This document shows, one piece after another, positions 35,361 to 44,130 of a stretch of 64,000 nucleotides of DNA. Source of the DNA: Mycolicibacterium aurum. GTDB lineage: Bacteria; Actinomycetota; Actinomycetes; Mycobacteriales; Mycobacteriaceae. The notes below the pieces were generated by a model. It was not told the origin of the DNA and ran no database searches. It saw only the letters and a program-made list of their open reading frames with translations. Every line of letters starts with the position of its first letter. Within the stretch, counting starts at the first letter, position 1. The position numbers and the translations under genes were made by a program. Location of the stretch: NCBI GenBank assembly GCA_900078775.1, contig LT549889.1, positions 5,642,001 to 5,706,000 on the forward strand, in the 5' to 3' direction.

Positions 35361-35893
35361 CAGGCGTCCTCCTTCTCGGCCGACGGTTGCCAGTCGGCGT
35401 CGCGCTCGAACGCCGCGACCATCAGCCGCTGCACCGTCTGCACCTGGCGGTAGAACGCCTCCACGTTCTTCTCGGTGCCGACGTCGAGCACGTGTACGTA
35501 GATGAGCCGCCGCTTCTGGTCGATCTCCAGCACCACCGAACCCGGGATCAGGGTGATCACCCCGACCGCCAGCGCCAGCACCAGATCGGACTTGACCGCC
35601 ACATGGGCGCGCAGGACCGCGGTAGCCGGGGGCGGGCCGGGCCGGATGGCCAGCCAGGCCACCTGGAAGGAGGAGATCACCAGCTTCACCGCGACGTAGG
35701 CCACCAGACGCAGGAACGCCAACGGGCGCAGCTTGCCCTCGACCGGCACCGGGGGCAGCGGCAACAGCAGCGTGATCACCAACGCGACCACCAGGCCGCC
35801 GACGATGTTGGCGGCGGAGAACGTGCCCCACAACAGAACCCACACCAGCGTGAGGAAGCACAGCGTCCAGATGTTGAGAGCGAATTTCCTCAT
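35360..35893 (-). CDS. mrpE: Mrp antiporter subunit E
   Basis: A 177-aa protein with two N-terminal transmembrane helices (about residues 5-45) and a cytosolic domain, matching MnhE/MrpE (ALAVGVITLIPGSVVLEID near 105-124). ATG overlaps the mrpD stop. The C terminus has an acidic tail (PSAEKEDA). Part of the six-gene operon. Confidence 0.9.
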   Translation of the reverse strand: MRKFALNIWTLCFLTLVWVLLWGTFSAANIVGGLVVALVITLLLPLPPVPVEGKLRPLAFLRLVAYVAVKLVISSFQVAWLAIRPGPPPATAVLRAHVAVKSDLVLALAVGVITLIPGSVVLEIDQKRRLIYVHVLDVGTEKNVEAFYRQVQTVQRLMVAAFERDADWQPSAEKEDA

Positions 35894-37482
35894 GGCTGCA
35901 GCACCGCCGAGATGTATTGGTTGCGGTCGAGGATCTCATCGGCCGCCCGCTCACTGTAGGCATAGATCGGGCCGGCGAACACGGTGAGCGCCAGGCCCAC
36001 CGCGATCAGCGCCCCGGTGGGCAACAACATGCCGACCGGCATCCGGCCCACATCATTGCGGTCGGCGAAGGCGATGTCGTCATCGTCGTCGATCAGCGCG
36101 GCGGGCACGGTGTTGGACAGATCGCCCTCGGGTGCGTCGGCGCGGGCCCGCCAGAACGCCTTCGTCCACACCCGGGTCACCGCGTACAGGGTGAGCAGGC
36201 TGGTGATGACGCTGCCGGCCACCAGAATCCAGGCCAACACGGAGCCCGACTCTGTTCCCGCTTCCAACAGGGCGACCTTGCCGATGAAGCCCGAGAACGG
36301 CGGTATACCACCCAGATTCAGGGCCGGGATGACGAACACGAACGCCAGCAGCGGGCTGGCCGCGGCGAGCCCGCCGAGGCGTTGCAGGGTGGACGCTCCG
36401 GCCTGGCGTTCGATCAGGCCCACCACCAGGAACAGCGTCGTCTGCACGACGATGTGGTGGGCGACGTAGTAGACCGCACCGGACATTCCGAGGTGATTGC
36501 CCAAGGCGATACCGAAGACCATGTAGCCGATGTGGCTGACCAGGGTGAAGGACAACAGCCGCTTGATGTCGTTCTGGGCGATGGCGCCCAGGATGCCGAT
36601 CACCATCGTCAGCAGCGCGGCCACCATCAGCACGTTGTCCAGCGAGCCGCCGGGGAAGAGCAGTGAGTGCGCCCGGATGATCGCGTACACACCGACCTTG
36701 GTCAGCAGGCCGGCGAACACCGCGGTCACCGGGGCGGGCGCGGTGGGGTAGGAGTCGGGCAGCCAGGTGGACAGCGGGAACACCGCGGCTTTGATGCCGA
36801 AGGCCACCAGCAGCACCGCGAACAGGGCGGTGCGGGTGCCATCGGGGACATCGTCGAGGCGCAGGGCCACCTCGGCCATGTTCAGGGTGCCGGTCGCGGC
36901 GTACACCATCGCGATGCCGATCAGGAAGATCAGCGAGGACACCATCGACACCATCACGTAGGCGATACCGGCCCGCACGCGTTCGGCGGAGCCGCCGATG
37001 GTGAGCAGCACGAAGCTGGCGGCCAGCAGCACCTCGAAGCCGACGAACAGGTTGAACAGGTCACCGGCCAGGAACGCGGTGCACACACCGGCGGACAGGA
37101 TCAGGTAGGTGGGCTGGAAGATCGACACCGGTTGGCGTTCGTCGCCGTCGCTGATGCCCTGCCCGATGGCGTAGAACACCACCGCCAGCAGCACGATCGA
37201 GGACACCACCAGCATCAGCACCGACAACCGGTCGGCCACCAGGGTGATGCCCAACGGTCCCATCCCGGGTTCGCTCTGGCCCCAGCCGCCGACCTGGACG
37301 GCCACCGTGCCGTCGCGGTCGACCAGGTACAGCAACACCGAGCAGACCGCCACCACCGCGGTCAGCGAGGTCAGTGAGATGAGTTGCTGCAGGCGTGGGC
37401 TGCGGCCGGCGACCATGGTGATGGCCGCAGCGATGGTCGGGATCAGGACAGGCAGGGGCGTGAGAACGGTGGCAAGGCTCAT
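35890..37482 (-). CDS. mrpD: Mrp antiporter subunit D (complex I NuoN/M-like)
   Basis: A 530-aa polytopic protein of the proton-conducting membrane transporter family (NADH-quinone oxidoreductase ND2/4/5-like). Segments typical of MrpD: FEVLLAASFVLLTIGG, KAAVFPLSTWLPDSYPTAPA, IGILGAIAQNDIKRLLSF and GGIPPFSGFIGKVAL, with conserved Lys and Glu of the proton path. ATG shares a base with the mrpC stop. Thought to carry one of the ion channels of the antiporter. Confidence 0.93.
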   Translation of the reverse strand: MSLATVLTPLPVLIPTIAAAITMVAGRSPRLQQLISLTSLTAVVAVCSVLLYLVDRDGTVAVQVGGWGQSEPGMGPLGITLVADRLSVLMLVVSSIVLLAVVFYAIGQGISDGDERQPVSIFQPTYLILSAGVCTAFLAGDLFNLFVGFEVLLAASFVLLTIGGSAERVRAGIAYVMVSMVSSLIFLIGIAMVYAATGTLNMAEVALRLDDVPDGTRTALFAVLLVAFGIKAAVFPLSTWLPDSYPTAPAPVTAVFAGLLTKVGVYAIIRAHSLLFPGGSLDNVLMVAALLTMVIGILGAIAQNDIKRLLSFTLVSHIGYMVFGIALGNHLGMSGAVYYVAHHIVVQTTLFLVVGLIERQAGASTLQRLGGLAAASPLLAFVFVIPALNLGGIPPFSGFIGKVALLEAGTESGSVLAWILVAGSVITSLLTLYAVTRVWTKAFWRARADAPEGDLSNTVPAALIDDDDDIAFADRNDVGRMPVGMLLPTGALIAVGLALTVFAGPIYAYSERAADEILDRNQYISAVLQP

Positions 37483-37946
37483 CAGCGAGACCCCTCCGCG
37501 CCAGGCAGGGCGTCGAGTTCGTCGGGCGCATCGGTATCCCGCGCGGGCACCACATCGGGGATGTCGCGGTCGACGTTGTCGTCGTCCACGCGCTCGGCCA
37601 CCCTGGTGTCCTCGGGGTCGTTGCTGACCTCTTCGACCGTGGTCAGCTGGTAGGACCGGTAGGCCAGTGCCAGCACGAAGGCGGCGATGCCCATGCTGAT
37701 CACGATGGCGGTCAGGATCATGCCCTGGGCCAACGGATCGGCGTCGGTGGTCGAGCCGTTGCTGGTGCGACCGTAGACCGGTGGATTACCCGACGGGCCA
37801 CCGACATTGAGGATCAGCAGGTTCACCGCATTGCCGATCAGCAGCAGGCCCAACAGCATTCGGGTCAGGGTGCGTTCCAGCAGCAGGTAGACCCCGGTGG
37901 CGGTGAGACCGCCGATCAGGATCAGCGGGACGAGGTAAGCGGTCAT
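37482..37946 (-). CDS. mrpC: Mrp antiporter subunit C (NuoK-like)
   Basis: A 154-aa protein, three hydrophobic helices over the first 105 residues with the NuoK-like core LLLERTLTRMLLGLLLIGNA, then an acidic hydrophilic tail (about residues 115-154, many Asp/Glu) longer than in Bacillus MrpC. ATG 37946 overlaps the stop of the upstream mini-ORF (ATGA). An in-frame longer reading exists through the 33-bp repeats (RSEQTGDE repeats) but is unlike the family. Confidence 0.88.
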   Translation of the reverse strand: MTAYLVPLILIGGLTATGVYLLLERTLTRMLLGLLLIGNAVNLLILNVGGPSGNPPVYGRTSNGSTTDADPLAQGMILTAIVISMGIAAFVLALAYRSYQLTTVEEVSNDPEDTRVAERVDDDNVDRDIPDVVPARDTDAPDELDALPGAEGSR

Positions 37947-38077
37947 GTCAGTTTCCTCGCTCCGCAAGCGTCGCTCATCGCCGGTCTGTTCGCTCCGCAG
38001 GCTCCGCTCATCGCCGGTCTGTTCGCTCCGCAGGCTCCGCTCATTGTCGGTCTGTTCGCTCCGCAGGCTCCGCTCAT
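37943..38077 (-). CDS. 44-codon mini-ORF made of four 11-residue repeats, bridging mrpAB and mrpC
   Basis: The ATG at 38077 overlaps the mrpAB stop (ATGA) and the TGA at 37945-37943 overlaps the mrpC ATG (ATGA), so ribosomes could translate continuously across the junction. The product is four copies of an 11-aa unit (MSGACGANRPT, then variants, ending MSDACGARKLT). No known domain. The design matches what is described for mycobacterial interspersed repetitive units (MIRUs), whose short frames link cistrons. Whether the peptide accumulates is unknown; the likely role is translational coupling. Confidence 0.5.
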   Translation of the reverse strand: MSGACGANRPTMSGACGANRPAMSGACGANRPAMSDACGARKLT

Positions 38078-38080
38078 CGC
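37957..38080 (-). repeat. 33-bp tandem repeat, four copies (MIRU-like)
   Basis: Copies start (on + coordinates) at 37957, 37990, 38023 and 38056, the last being partial (25 bp, inside the end of mrpAB). Copies 2 and 3 differ at two bases; copy 1 has a small cluster of changes. The period is exactly 11 codons, preserving all frames. Confidence 0.92.
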
Positions 38081-40941
38081 GCCATCTCCACATCGACGCG
38101 GGCACCCAGGCTGCGCAGGATGTCGAGGACGAGGCCGACGACGATCAGATACACACCGAGGTCGAAGAACAGGGCGGTGACGAGTTTGATGTCGCCGAGC
38201 ACCGGGATGTCGATGTGCAGCACCGCCGAGGACAGCACCGGCGCACCGAGCAGCAGGGAGGTCAGCGCCGTTCCCGCGGACAGGCAGAGCCCCGCGCCGA
38301 GAATCTTCCCGGCGTCCAGCGGCAGCGTCTCCCCGAGTTCGTAGCGACCGCCGGCCAGATAGCGCAACACCAGCGCCAGGCCCGCGACCAGTCCGCCGGC
38401 GAAACCGCCGCCGGGGGTGTTGTGCCCGGCGAAGAACAGGTAGGCCGAGAGCACCATGATCAGCGGGAAGATGATCCGGGTGGCCACCTCGAGCACCAGC
38501 GAGCGGTACCTCGGATCGCGTAGTTCGCTGCCGCGCAGCCAGGTGACGTCGCCGGCCGCCGGGCTGTACGCGCCGACCAGGCCGATGTCGGGCTGGCCGA
38601 CATGGGTGGTCAGCGCCGCCTGTGGGACGCGGGGAGCGGCACCGAAGCGCCGGTTCCGGAACACCATCGACGCCACCCCGGTCGCGGCGACGACGAGGAC
38701 CGAGATCTCGCCCATGGTGTCCCAGGCGCGGATGTCTACCAGCAGGACGTTGACGGCGTTGGCGCCGTGGCCGCGGTAGTAGGCGGCCTCGGGCAGCAAC
38801 TCGGCGATCGGCCGGGTGTCGCGGGCGGCCATCGCGAACACCGCCAGTCCGGTGACAGCCGCGCCGACCGCCAGGGACAGCGCGGCGCGGGGCAGCCGGC
38901 TGCGGCTGATGTTGGAGCGGTCGGCCTCGGCCGGCAGGGTGCGCAGCACCAACACGAAGATCACCAGCAGCAGCGTCTCGACGAGGAACTGGGTCAGCGC
39001 CAGGTCGGGGGCGCCGTGGAAGGCGAAGATGACACCGCAGCCGTAGCCGGTGACGCCGACGAGCAGCACCGCGGCCAACCGGTTGCGCATCACCGTGGAG
39101 CCCACCGCGGCAGCCAGGATCACCAGGCCGACGACCACCTGCAGCGGGGAATCCCACAGCGCGAGTTCCGGGCGGTTGCGGGCGCCCAACAGCAGGGCGG
39201 CGACCGGCAGCAGGACGAGGGTGCACAGGATCACCGACTGGGTGGCCGGCAGCGAGCCGCGCTGGGTCTGGGCGGTCGTGCGGACCGCGAGCACGTCCAG
39301 GCCGCGCATGACCTCGTCGTAGATCCGGTCGGCGTTGCCCAGCGGGGTGAAGCCGGACTTGCCGCGCGGCAACCGGTGCCGGACGAAGAACAGCACGGTG
39401 CCCACGGCCAGGATCAGCACCGACAGCATCAGGGGCACGCCGACGCCGTGCCACAGCGCAAGGTGGTACTCGGCCCGGCCGGGGATGGTCTTCGCGTACC
39501 CGCCGAGCGCGGAATCCAATGCCGACGGATACAGCCCGAACACCAGGCCGGCGGCGGCGAGGACGGCCGGGGGCAGCAGGAAGTTCACCGGCGGGCGGTG
39601 CATCTCCTGCACCCGGACGCTGGGTTCGGTCTGGCCCTTGGCGGCGAAGGCGCCCCACAGGAAGCGCAGGCTGTAGATGGTGGTGAAGACCGAGCCGATC
39701 GCGATGCCGGCCAGCACGAACGGCGCGGCGGAGCCGAGCGCGGCGCTGTGCAGCACGGTCTCCAGATCCGCCTCTTTGGCGATGAAGCCGAAGAACGGCG
39801 GCAGCGCCGCCATGCTGGCGACCGCGCCGACCGCGATGACGAGCAGCGGCCGGTGGGCCGTGCCGAGCCCGGCCAGTTTCCGGATGTCGCGGGTGCCGGT
39901 GGCGTGGTCGATCACGCCGACCACCATGAACAGTGCGGCTTTGAACATGGCGTGCGCGCACAGCATGGCCAGGCCGGCCAGCATCATGTCCGGCCCGCCG
40001 GTGCCGACCATGATGGTGATCAGGCCGAGTTGGCTGACGGTGCCGAAGGCCAGGATCAGTTTGAGGTCGTATTCGCGGACCGCGCGCCAGCCCGCCATCA
40101 CCATGGTGAGCAGGCCGAGACCGATCACCATCGGCCGCCAGAGGGGAGTGTCGGCGAACCCCGGCGTCATCCGGGCGATCAGGTACACGCCGGCCTTCAC
40201 CATGGCGGCGGCGTGCAGGTAGGCGCTGACCGGGGTGGGGGCGGCCATCGCGCCCGGCAGCCAGAAGTGCAGCGGCACGATCGCGGACTTGGACAGGGCG
40301 CCGACCAGGATCAGCGCGATGCCGATGGTGGCGGCCAGCCCGGTGGGCGGTGCGGCGATGACCTCGGAGAGTAGGTAGCTGCCCGCCAGGTTGCCCAGGA
40401 TGATGATGCCGACCAGCATGGCCAGCCCGCCGAGGGTGGTGACCAGCAGCGCCTGGGTGGCGGCCCGCCGGCTGGTGGCGCGTTCGGCGTAGTGCCCGAC
40501 CAGCAGGAACGACAGCACCGTGGTCGTTTCCCAGAAGATGTAGAGCAGCAACATGTTGTCGCTGATCACCAGGCCGAACATGGCGCCGGAGAAGGCGACG
40601 AGTTCGGCGGCGAAGCTGGGTAGCCGTTTCTCGATCCGGCCCTCGTGGTGGTGGAAGTACTCGGCGCAGTAGAAGAGGACGAGCGCGCCGATGGCCAGCA
40701 CCAGCACGCTCATGATCGCGGCCAGCGAATCGAAGCGCAGCGTCACGTCCATGGCCAGTTCCGGCACCCACGGGATGTGGACGGTCGGGACGGACCCGCC
40801 GGTGGGCCAGTTCAGGCCCACCCAGATCAGTGATCCGAGCGGTACCAACGCCAGGGGGTAGAACGCCAAACGGCCCCATCTGGCCACCAGAAGGGGCGCG
40901 ACCGCGGTAGCGACCGCGTGCGCGACGAGAACGGTGAGCAT
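38074..40941 (-). CDS. mrpA: Mrp antiporter subunit A/B fusion
   Basis: A 955-aa protein combining MrpA (NuoL-like, about residues 1-770) and MrpB (about 800-950), a fusion common in actinobacteria. MrpA features: FWETTTVLSFLLVGH, KSAIVPLHFWLPGAMAAPTP, MVKAGVYLIARM and the C-terminal GHGANAVNVLLVDIRAWDT region. The MrpB part shows FFAGHNTPGGGFAGGLVAG. Largest subunit of the multisubunit Na+/H+ antiporter, used for pH and sodium homeostasis. ATG 40941 starts 54 bp after the DUF1707 gene, so transcription may begin upstream of that gene. Confidence 0.93.
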   Translation of the reverse strand: MLTVLVAHAVATAVAPLLVARWGRLAFYPLALVPLGSLIWVGLNWPTGGSVPTVHIPWVPELAMDVTLRFDSLAAIMSVLVLAIGALVLFYCAEYFHHHEGRIEKRLPSFAAELVAFSGAMFGLVISDNMLLLYIFWETTTVLSFLLVGHYAERATSRRAATQALLVTTLGGLAMLVGIIILGNLAGSYLLSEVIAAPPTGLAATIGIALILVGALSKSAIVPLHFWLPGAMAAPTPVSAYLHAAAMVKAGVYLIARMTPGFADTPLWRPMVIGLGLLTMVMAGWRAVREYDLKLILAFGTVSQLGLITIMVGTGGPDMMLAGLAMLCAHAMFKAALFMVVGVIDHATGTRDIRKLAGLGTAHRPLLVIAVGAVASMAALPPFFGFIAKEADLETVLHSAALGSAAPFVLAGIAIGSVFTTIYSLRFLWGAFAAKGQTEPSVRVQEMHRPPVNFLLPPAVLAAAGLVFGLYPSALDSALGGYAKTIPGRAEYHLALWHGVGVPLMLSVLILAVGTVLFFVRHRLPRGKSGFTPLGNADRIYDEVMRGLDVLAVRTTAQTQRGSLPATQSVILCTLVLLPVAALLLGARNRPELALWDSPLQVVVGLVILAAAVGSTVMRNRLAAVLLVGVTGYGCGVIFAFHGAPDLALTQFLVETLLLVIFVLVLRTLPAEADRSNISRSRLPRAALSLAVGAAVTGLAVFAMAARDTRPIAELLPEAAYYRGHGANAVNVLLVDIRAWDTMGEISVLVVAATGVASMVFRNRRFGAAPRVPQAALTTHVGQPDIGLVGAYSPAAGDVTWLRGSELRDPRYRSLVLEVATRIIFPLIMVLSAYLFFAGHNTPGGGFAGGLVAGLALVLRYLAGGRYELGETLPLDAGKILGAGLCLSAGTALTSLLLGAPVLSSAVLHIDIPVLGDIKLVTALFFDLGVYLIVVGLVLDILRSLGARVDVEMAR

Positions 40942-40995
40942 GGCACTCCGATCGGATTGGGGTCGGGGTGTCAGCCACTAGGGGCTAAAGGCAGT

Positions 40996-41418
40996 CTACC
41001 TGCATCGATTTTGAGACCCGACCCCAGCCATGACCGGTATCGCATGAGAAAATACGCCGATTCCCCAGCCCATGATCGGCCACACCGGCCAGAAGTACCA
41101 TCCGCCGCCGCCCAGCCCGACTGCCAGCCAGATGCCGAGCATCAGCAGTGCACCGGCCAGATAGGCACCGAGGTGGATGCGCACACCCAACCGGGCCGCC
41201 CTGATCCGTTCGGCCCGTCGGTGCGGGTCATTGCGCCGCAGCGCGCCGACCGGTAGATCGGCAACCAGTTCGTCCAGTTCCGCGGAGTCGTGTGCGGCGA
41301 AGGCGCGGCCGAGGCGGTCCTCGTACTCGTCCATCGGTAGGTAGCCCTGGGCCAGGGCCAGCCCCAGGGTGCCGGCGGTGTGTTCCCGTTCGCGGTCTCC
41401 TGCACGGATGGCGGACAT
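40996..41418 (-). CDS. DUF1707 protein with two membrane helices
   Basis: A 140-aa protein: N-terminal DUF1707 domain (RAGDREREHTAGTLGLALAQ, YLPMDEYEDRLGRAFAA, about residues 5-50), a basic linker, and a C-terminal 2-TM domain (about 80-125: HLGAYLAGALLMLGIWLAVG, WYFWPVWPIMGWGIGV). DUF1707 is frequent at the N terminus of actinobacterial membrane proteins; function unknown. ATG 41418 has a GGGAGG Shine-Dalgarno 5 nt upstream. Confidence 0.85.
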   Translation of the reverse strand: MSAIRAGDREREHTAGTLGLALAQGYLPMDEYEDRLGRAFAAHDSAELDELVADLPVGALRRNDPHRRAERIRAARLGVRIHLGAYLAGALLMLGIWLAVGLGGGGWYFWPVWPIMGWGIGVFSHAIPVMAGVGSQNRCR

Positions 41419-41433
41419 CAGGACCTCCCGGAT

Positions 41434-41448
41434 CTAGTCATTGACTAG
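41434..41448. promoter_or_regulatory. 15-bp palindrome in a divergent intergenic region (candidate operator)
   Basis: CTAGTCA-T-TGACTAG is a perfect 7-bp inverted repeat with a one-base spacer, 15 bp upstream of the DUF1707 start and 52 bp upstream of the SRPBCC start. Its right arm includes TTGACT, a -35-like hexamer on the + strand. Compatible with a dimeric repressor site; the regulator is unknown. Confidence 0.4.
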
Positions 41449-41499
41449 TTCCACTATGGCTCGCAATCTTGTCAGCGTCAAGATGGGTACCCTGCGGGA

Positions 41500-42000
41500 A
41501 TGAACCGGATTGTGAGCGCCAGCCGTGAGATCGCCGCGCACCCCGACGTGATCTTCGAGTTGATCGCGGACCCCGCGCAGCAGCCGCGGTGGGACGGCAA
41601 CGACAACCTCACCGAGGCCGCACCCGGGCAACGGGTCCGCGCCGTCGGCGACGTGTTCCGGATGCTGATCTACACCGGCGACCACCGGGAGAACCACATC
41701 GTCGAATTCGAGGAGGGCCGCCGCATCGCCTGGCTGCCGTCCGAGGAGGGCAAGCAGCCGCCCGGACATCTGTGGCGCTGGGAGATCGAGCCCGTCGGAC
41801 CCGGTCCGGCGGGCTGGGGGCACCTCCCGCTTGCGGGGGAGAGCGCAGCGACCGGGGAATTGGTCAGGTCCAGGGTGACCCACACCTACGACTGGACGAA
41901 CCTCACCGAGGAGAAGCGGCTGGTGCGCGCGAGGGCGACCACCGCGGACAAACTGGCCGCCTCGATCGACCGGTTAGCGGCCCTCAGCGAAGGCGCGTAG
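41500..42000 (+). CDS. SRPBCC (START-like) ligand-binding protein
   Basis: A 166-aa polyketide cyclase/dehydrase-family protein: ADPAQQPRWDGNDNL near residue 27, the WEIEPVG strand near 91 and THTYDWTNL near 127. Between WEIEPVGPGP and RVTHTYDWT about 20 residues are encoded by a GC-rich palindromic stretch (41821-41857) not expected in the fold. The 3' end overlaps the convergent ATPase gene by 27 bp. Ligand unknown. Confidence 0.82.
   Translation: MNRIVSASREIAAHPDVIFELIADPAQQPRWDGNDNLTEAAPGQRVRAVGDVFRMLIYTGDHRENHIVEFEEGRRIAWLPSEEGKQPPGHLWRWEIEPVGPGPAGWGHLPLAGESAATGELVRSRVTHTYDWTNLTEEKRLVRARATTADKLAASIDRLAALSEGA
41821..41857 (+). repeat. Palindromic GC-rich element inside a CDS
   Basis: CCTCCCGC-TT-GCGGGGG (41823-41839) forms a short hairpin, followed by GAGAGCGCAGCGACCGGGG. 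Its look is that of intergenic palindromic repeats of mycobacteria rather than of coding sequence, and it coincides with an extra loop in the SRPBCC protein. Copy number elsewhere cannot be judged from this window. Confidence 0.4.
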
Positions 42001-44130
42001 CGACTCGACCTGCACCGGATCCAGTGACGGGCGCACGTTCTCGCGCGCCTTGGCCACATCCTCGGCGGTGACATCGGCCGCGTCGATGGAGCGCCGCATG
42101 GCCGTCAGCGCCGCCTCGCGCAGCAGCGCCACGCAGTCCGCGGCGCTGTAGCCGTCCAGATCCTCGGCCAGCGCATCCAGGTCGACGTCGTCGCTGAGCG
42201 GGATGGACTTGCCCGAGGTGCGCAGGATGTCGCGTCGTGCTTGCGCGTCGGGCGGTTCGACGAACACCAGCTTCTCCAGCCGGCCCGGGCGCAGCAGCGC
42301 CGGATCGATCAGGTCCGGGCGGTTGGTGGCGCCCAGCACGACCACGTCGCGCAGCGGGTCGATACCGTCCAGCTCGGTCAGCAGTGCCGCCACCACCCGG
42401 TCGGTCACCCCGGAATCGTGGCTCTGCCCGCGCCTCGGCGCCAGCGCGTCGATCTCGTCCAGGAAGACCAGCGACGGTGCGGAATCCCTTGCGCGGCGGA
42501 ACAGTTCGCGGACCGCCTTCTCCGAGGAGCCCACCCACTTGTCCATCAGTTCGGCGCCCTTGACGGCGTGCACCGACAACCGGCCCGAGCTGGCCAACGC
42601 CCGCACCACGAACGTCTTGCCGCACCCGGGCGGACCGTAGAGCAGCACACCGCGCGGCGGCTGCACACCGAGCCGGGCGAAGGTGTCCGGATGCTGAAGC
42701 GGCCACAGCACCGCCTCGGTCAGCGCCTGCTTGGTCTGCACCATGTCGCCGACGTCCTCGAGGGTGACCGAACCGACGGCCACCTCCTCGGTGGCCGACC
42801 GGGACAGCGGCCGGATCACCGACAGCGCGCCGACGAGGTCGTCCTGGACCAGTGCGGGGGACTCCTTGCTGCCACTGGCCCGCGCCGCGGCCCGCAGCGC
42901 GGCCTCGCGGATCAGCGCGGCCAGATCGGCGACGACGAAACCCGGTGTACGTTCCCCGATCTCGTCGAGCTTCAGCTCCTTGGCCGGGACGTCGCGCAGC
43001 AGCACCTCCAGCAGTGCCTTGCGGGTGGCGCCGTCGGGCAGGCTCAGGCCCAGTTCGCGATCGCACAGATCCGGTGCGCGCAGCCGGGCGTCGACGTTGT
43101 CGGGCACCGCCGAGGTGGCGATGAACACCACCCCCTTGGTGGCGACCGCGTTCCGCAGCTCGGTGAGGATCAGGGTGGCCACCGGCTGCGGGTCCACCGG
43201 CAGCAGCGCATCGATGTCGGTGATCAGCAGGACACCGCCGCCGGAGCTCACCGCGCCGACCGCCGAGGCCACCGCGGACAACCGGTCCTGTTCGGCCAGC
43301 GCACCGACCTCGGGGCCGTCGAGCTCGACCAGCCGGCGCTGCGCACACACCGCGCGGACCAGGGTGGCCTTCCCGACCCCGGCGGGACCCGAGACGAGCA
43401 CCCCCAGATGCGCCGTGGCGCCCAGGCTTTCCAGCAGTTCCGGCTCGTCGAGGGCCAGCTTGAGCCACTCGGCCAGCTTGCCGGCCTGCAGGTGTGCGCC
43501 CTTGAGGTCATCCAGCGGGATCGCCGCGGCCGCCGGTTCCTGGCTGGGCGCGGCGGGCGAGGTCAGCTGGGTGTCGGTGCCGTCACCCCAGCAGACGTTC
43601 GAATTCGGTTGCACGCTCACGGTTCCGGCCGGGTCCACCCCGGTGACCGTCAGCAGCTCCGAGGTCCAGGTGATGCCCACCGAGGTGGTCAGCGCGGTGG
43701 TCGCCGCCGACGTCGAGGTGCCCGGCCCCAGATCGCGAGGCAGCAGCGACACGGTGTCCCCGACGGTCATCACCTTGCCCAGCAACGCCATCCGCAAGGT
43801 TGCCGGCGTCACCGATTGGGTCGCCAGCCGGGACCCGGTCAAGGTCACCGAACGGGCACCGAACACCGTCACCGGGGCCACCACCACCGGGCTGTTCTCC
43901 CGTAAGCCGGCGTTCGACAGCGTCACATCGTCGAGCAGCGCCACCCCGGCGGGGGTGCCGGCGGGGGCGATGCCGACCACCGCGGCCGTGCTGCGCGAAC
44001 CCAGCAGCGATACCGCGTCCCACTCCCGGATGCCCAACGCGGCGATGGCCTCCGGATGCAGGCGCACCACCCCGCGGCGACTGTCCGAGGCGGAAGTGTT
44101 GAGTCGGGCGGTCAGCCGGAGTTCGGTCAT
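41974..44130 (-). CDS. AAA+ ATPase of the CDC48/p97 type (Rv0435c)
   Basis: A 718-aa protein: N-terminal double-psi barrel-like CDC48 N domain (about residues 1-190), then two AAA modules. D1 has Walker A GPAGVGKAT and Walker B LLITDID; D2 has GPPGCGKT, LVFLDEIDA and the second region of homology ATNRPDLIDPALLRPGR. D1 is the less canonical module (no Glu after the Walker B Asp pair). ATG 44130 overlaps the pssA-side junction as ATGA, making it the last gene of the pssA operon. Expected to unfold or remodel protein complexes; substrates unknown. Confidence 0.92.
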   Translation of the reverse strand: MTELRLTARLNTSASDSRRGVVRLHPEAIAALGIREWDAVSLLGSRSTAAVVGIAPAGTPAGVALLDDVTLSNAGLRENSPVVVAPVTVFGARSVTLTGSRLATQSVTPATLRMALLGKVMTVGDTVSLLPRDLGPGTSTSAATTALTTSVGITWTSELLTVTGVDPAGTVSVQPNSNVCWGDGTDTQLTSPAAPSQEPAAAAIPLDDLKGAHLQAGKLAEWLKLALDEPELLESLGATAHLGVLVSGPAGVGKATLVRAVCAQRRLVELDGPEVGALAEQDRLSAVASAVGAVSSGGGVLLITDIDALLPVDPQPVATLILTELRNAVATKGVVFIATSAVPDNVDARLRAPDLCDRELGLSLPDGATRKALLEVLLRDVPAKELKLDEIGERTPGFVVADLAALIREAALRAAARASGSKESPALVQDDLVGALSVIRPLSRSATEEVAVGSVTLEDVGDMVQTKQALTEAVLWPLQHPDTFARLGVQPPRGVLLYGPPGCGKTFVVRALASSGRLSVHAVKGAELMDKWVGSSEKAVRELFRRARDSAPSLVFLDEIDALAPRRGQSHDSGVTDRVVAALLTELDGIDPLRDVVVLGATNRPDLIDPALLRPGRLEKLVFVEPPDAQARRDILRTSGKSIPLSDDVDLDALAEDLDGYSAADCVALLREAALTAMRRSIDAADVTAEDVAKARENVRPSLDPVQVESLRAFAEGR

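Noticed and set aside
37943..40978. 1011-codon minus-strand frame overlapping mrpAB
   Set aside because: Arg/Pro/Gly-rich shadow of mrpAB in another frame; only its last 44 codons (the mini-ORF) have independent support.
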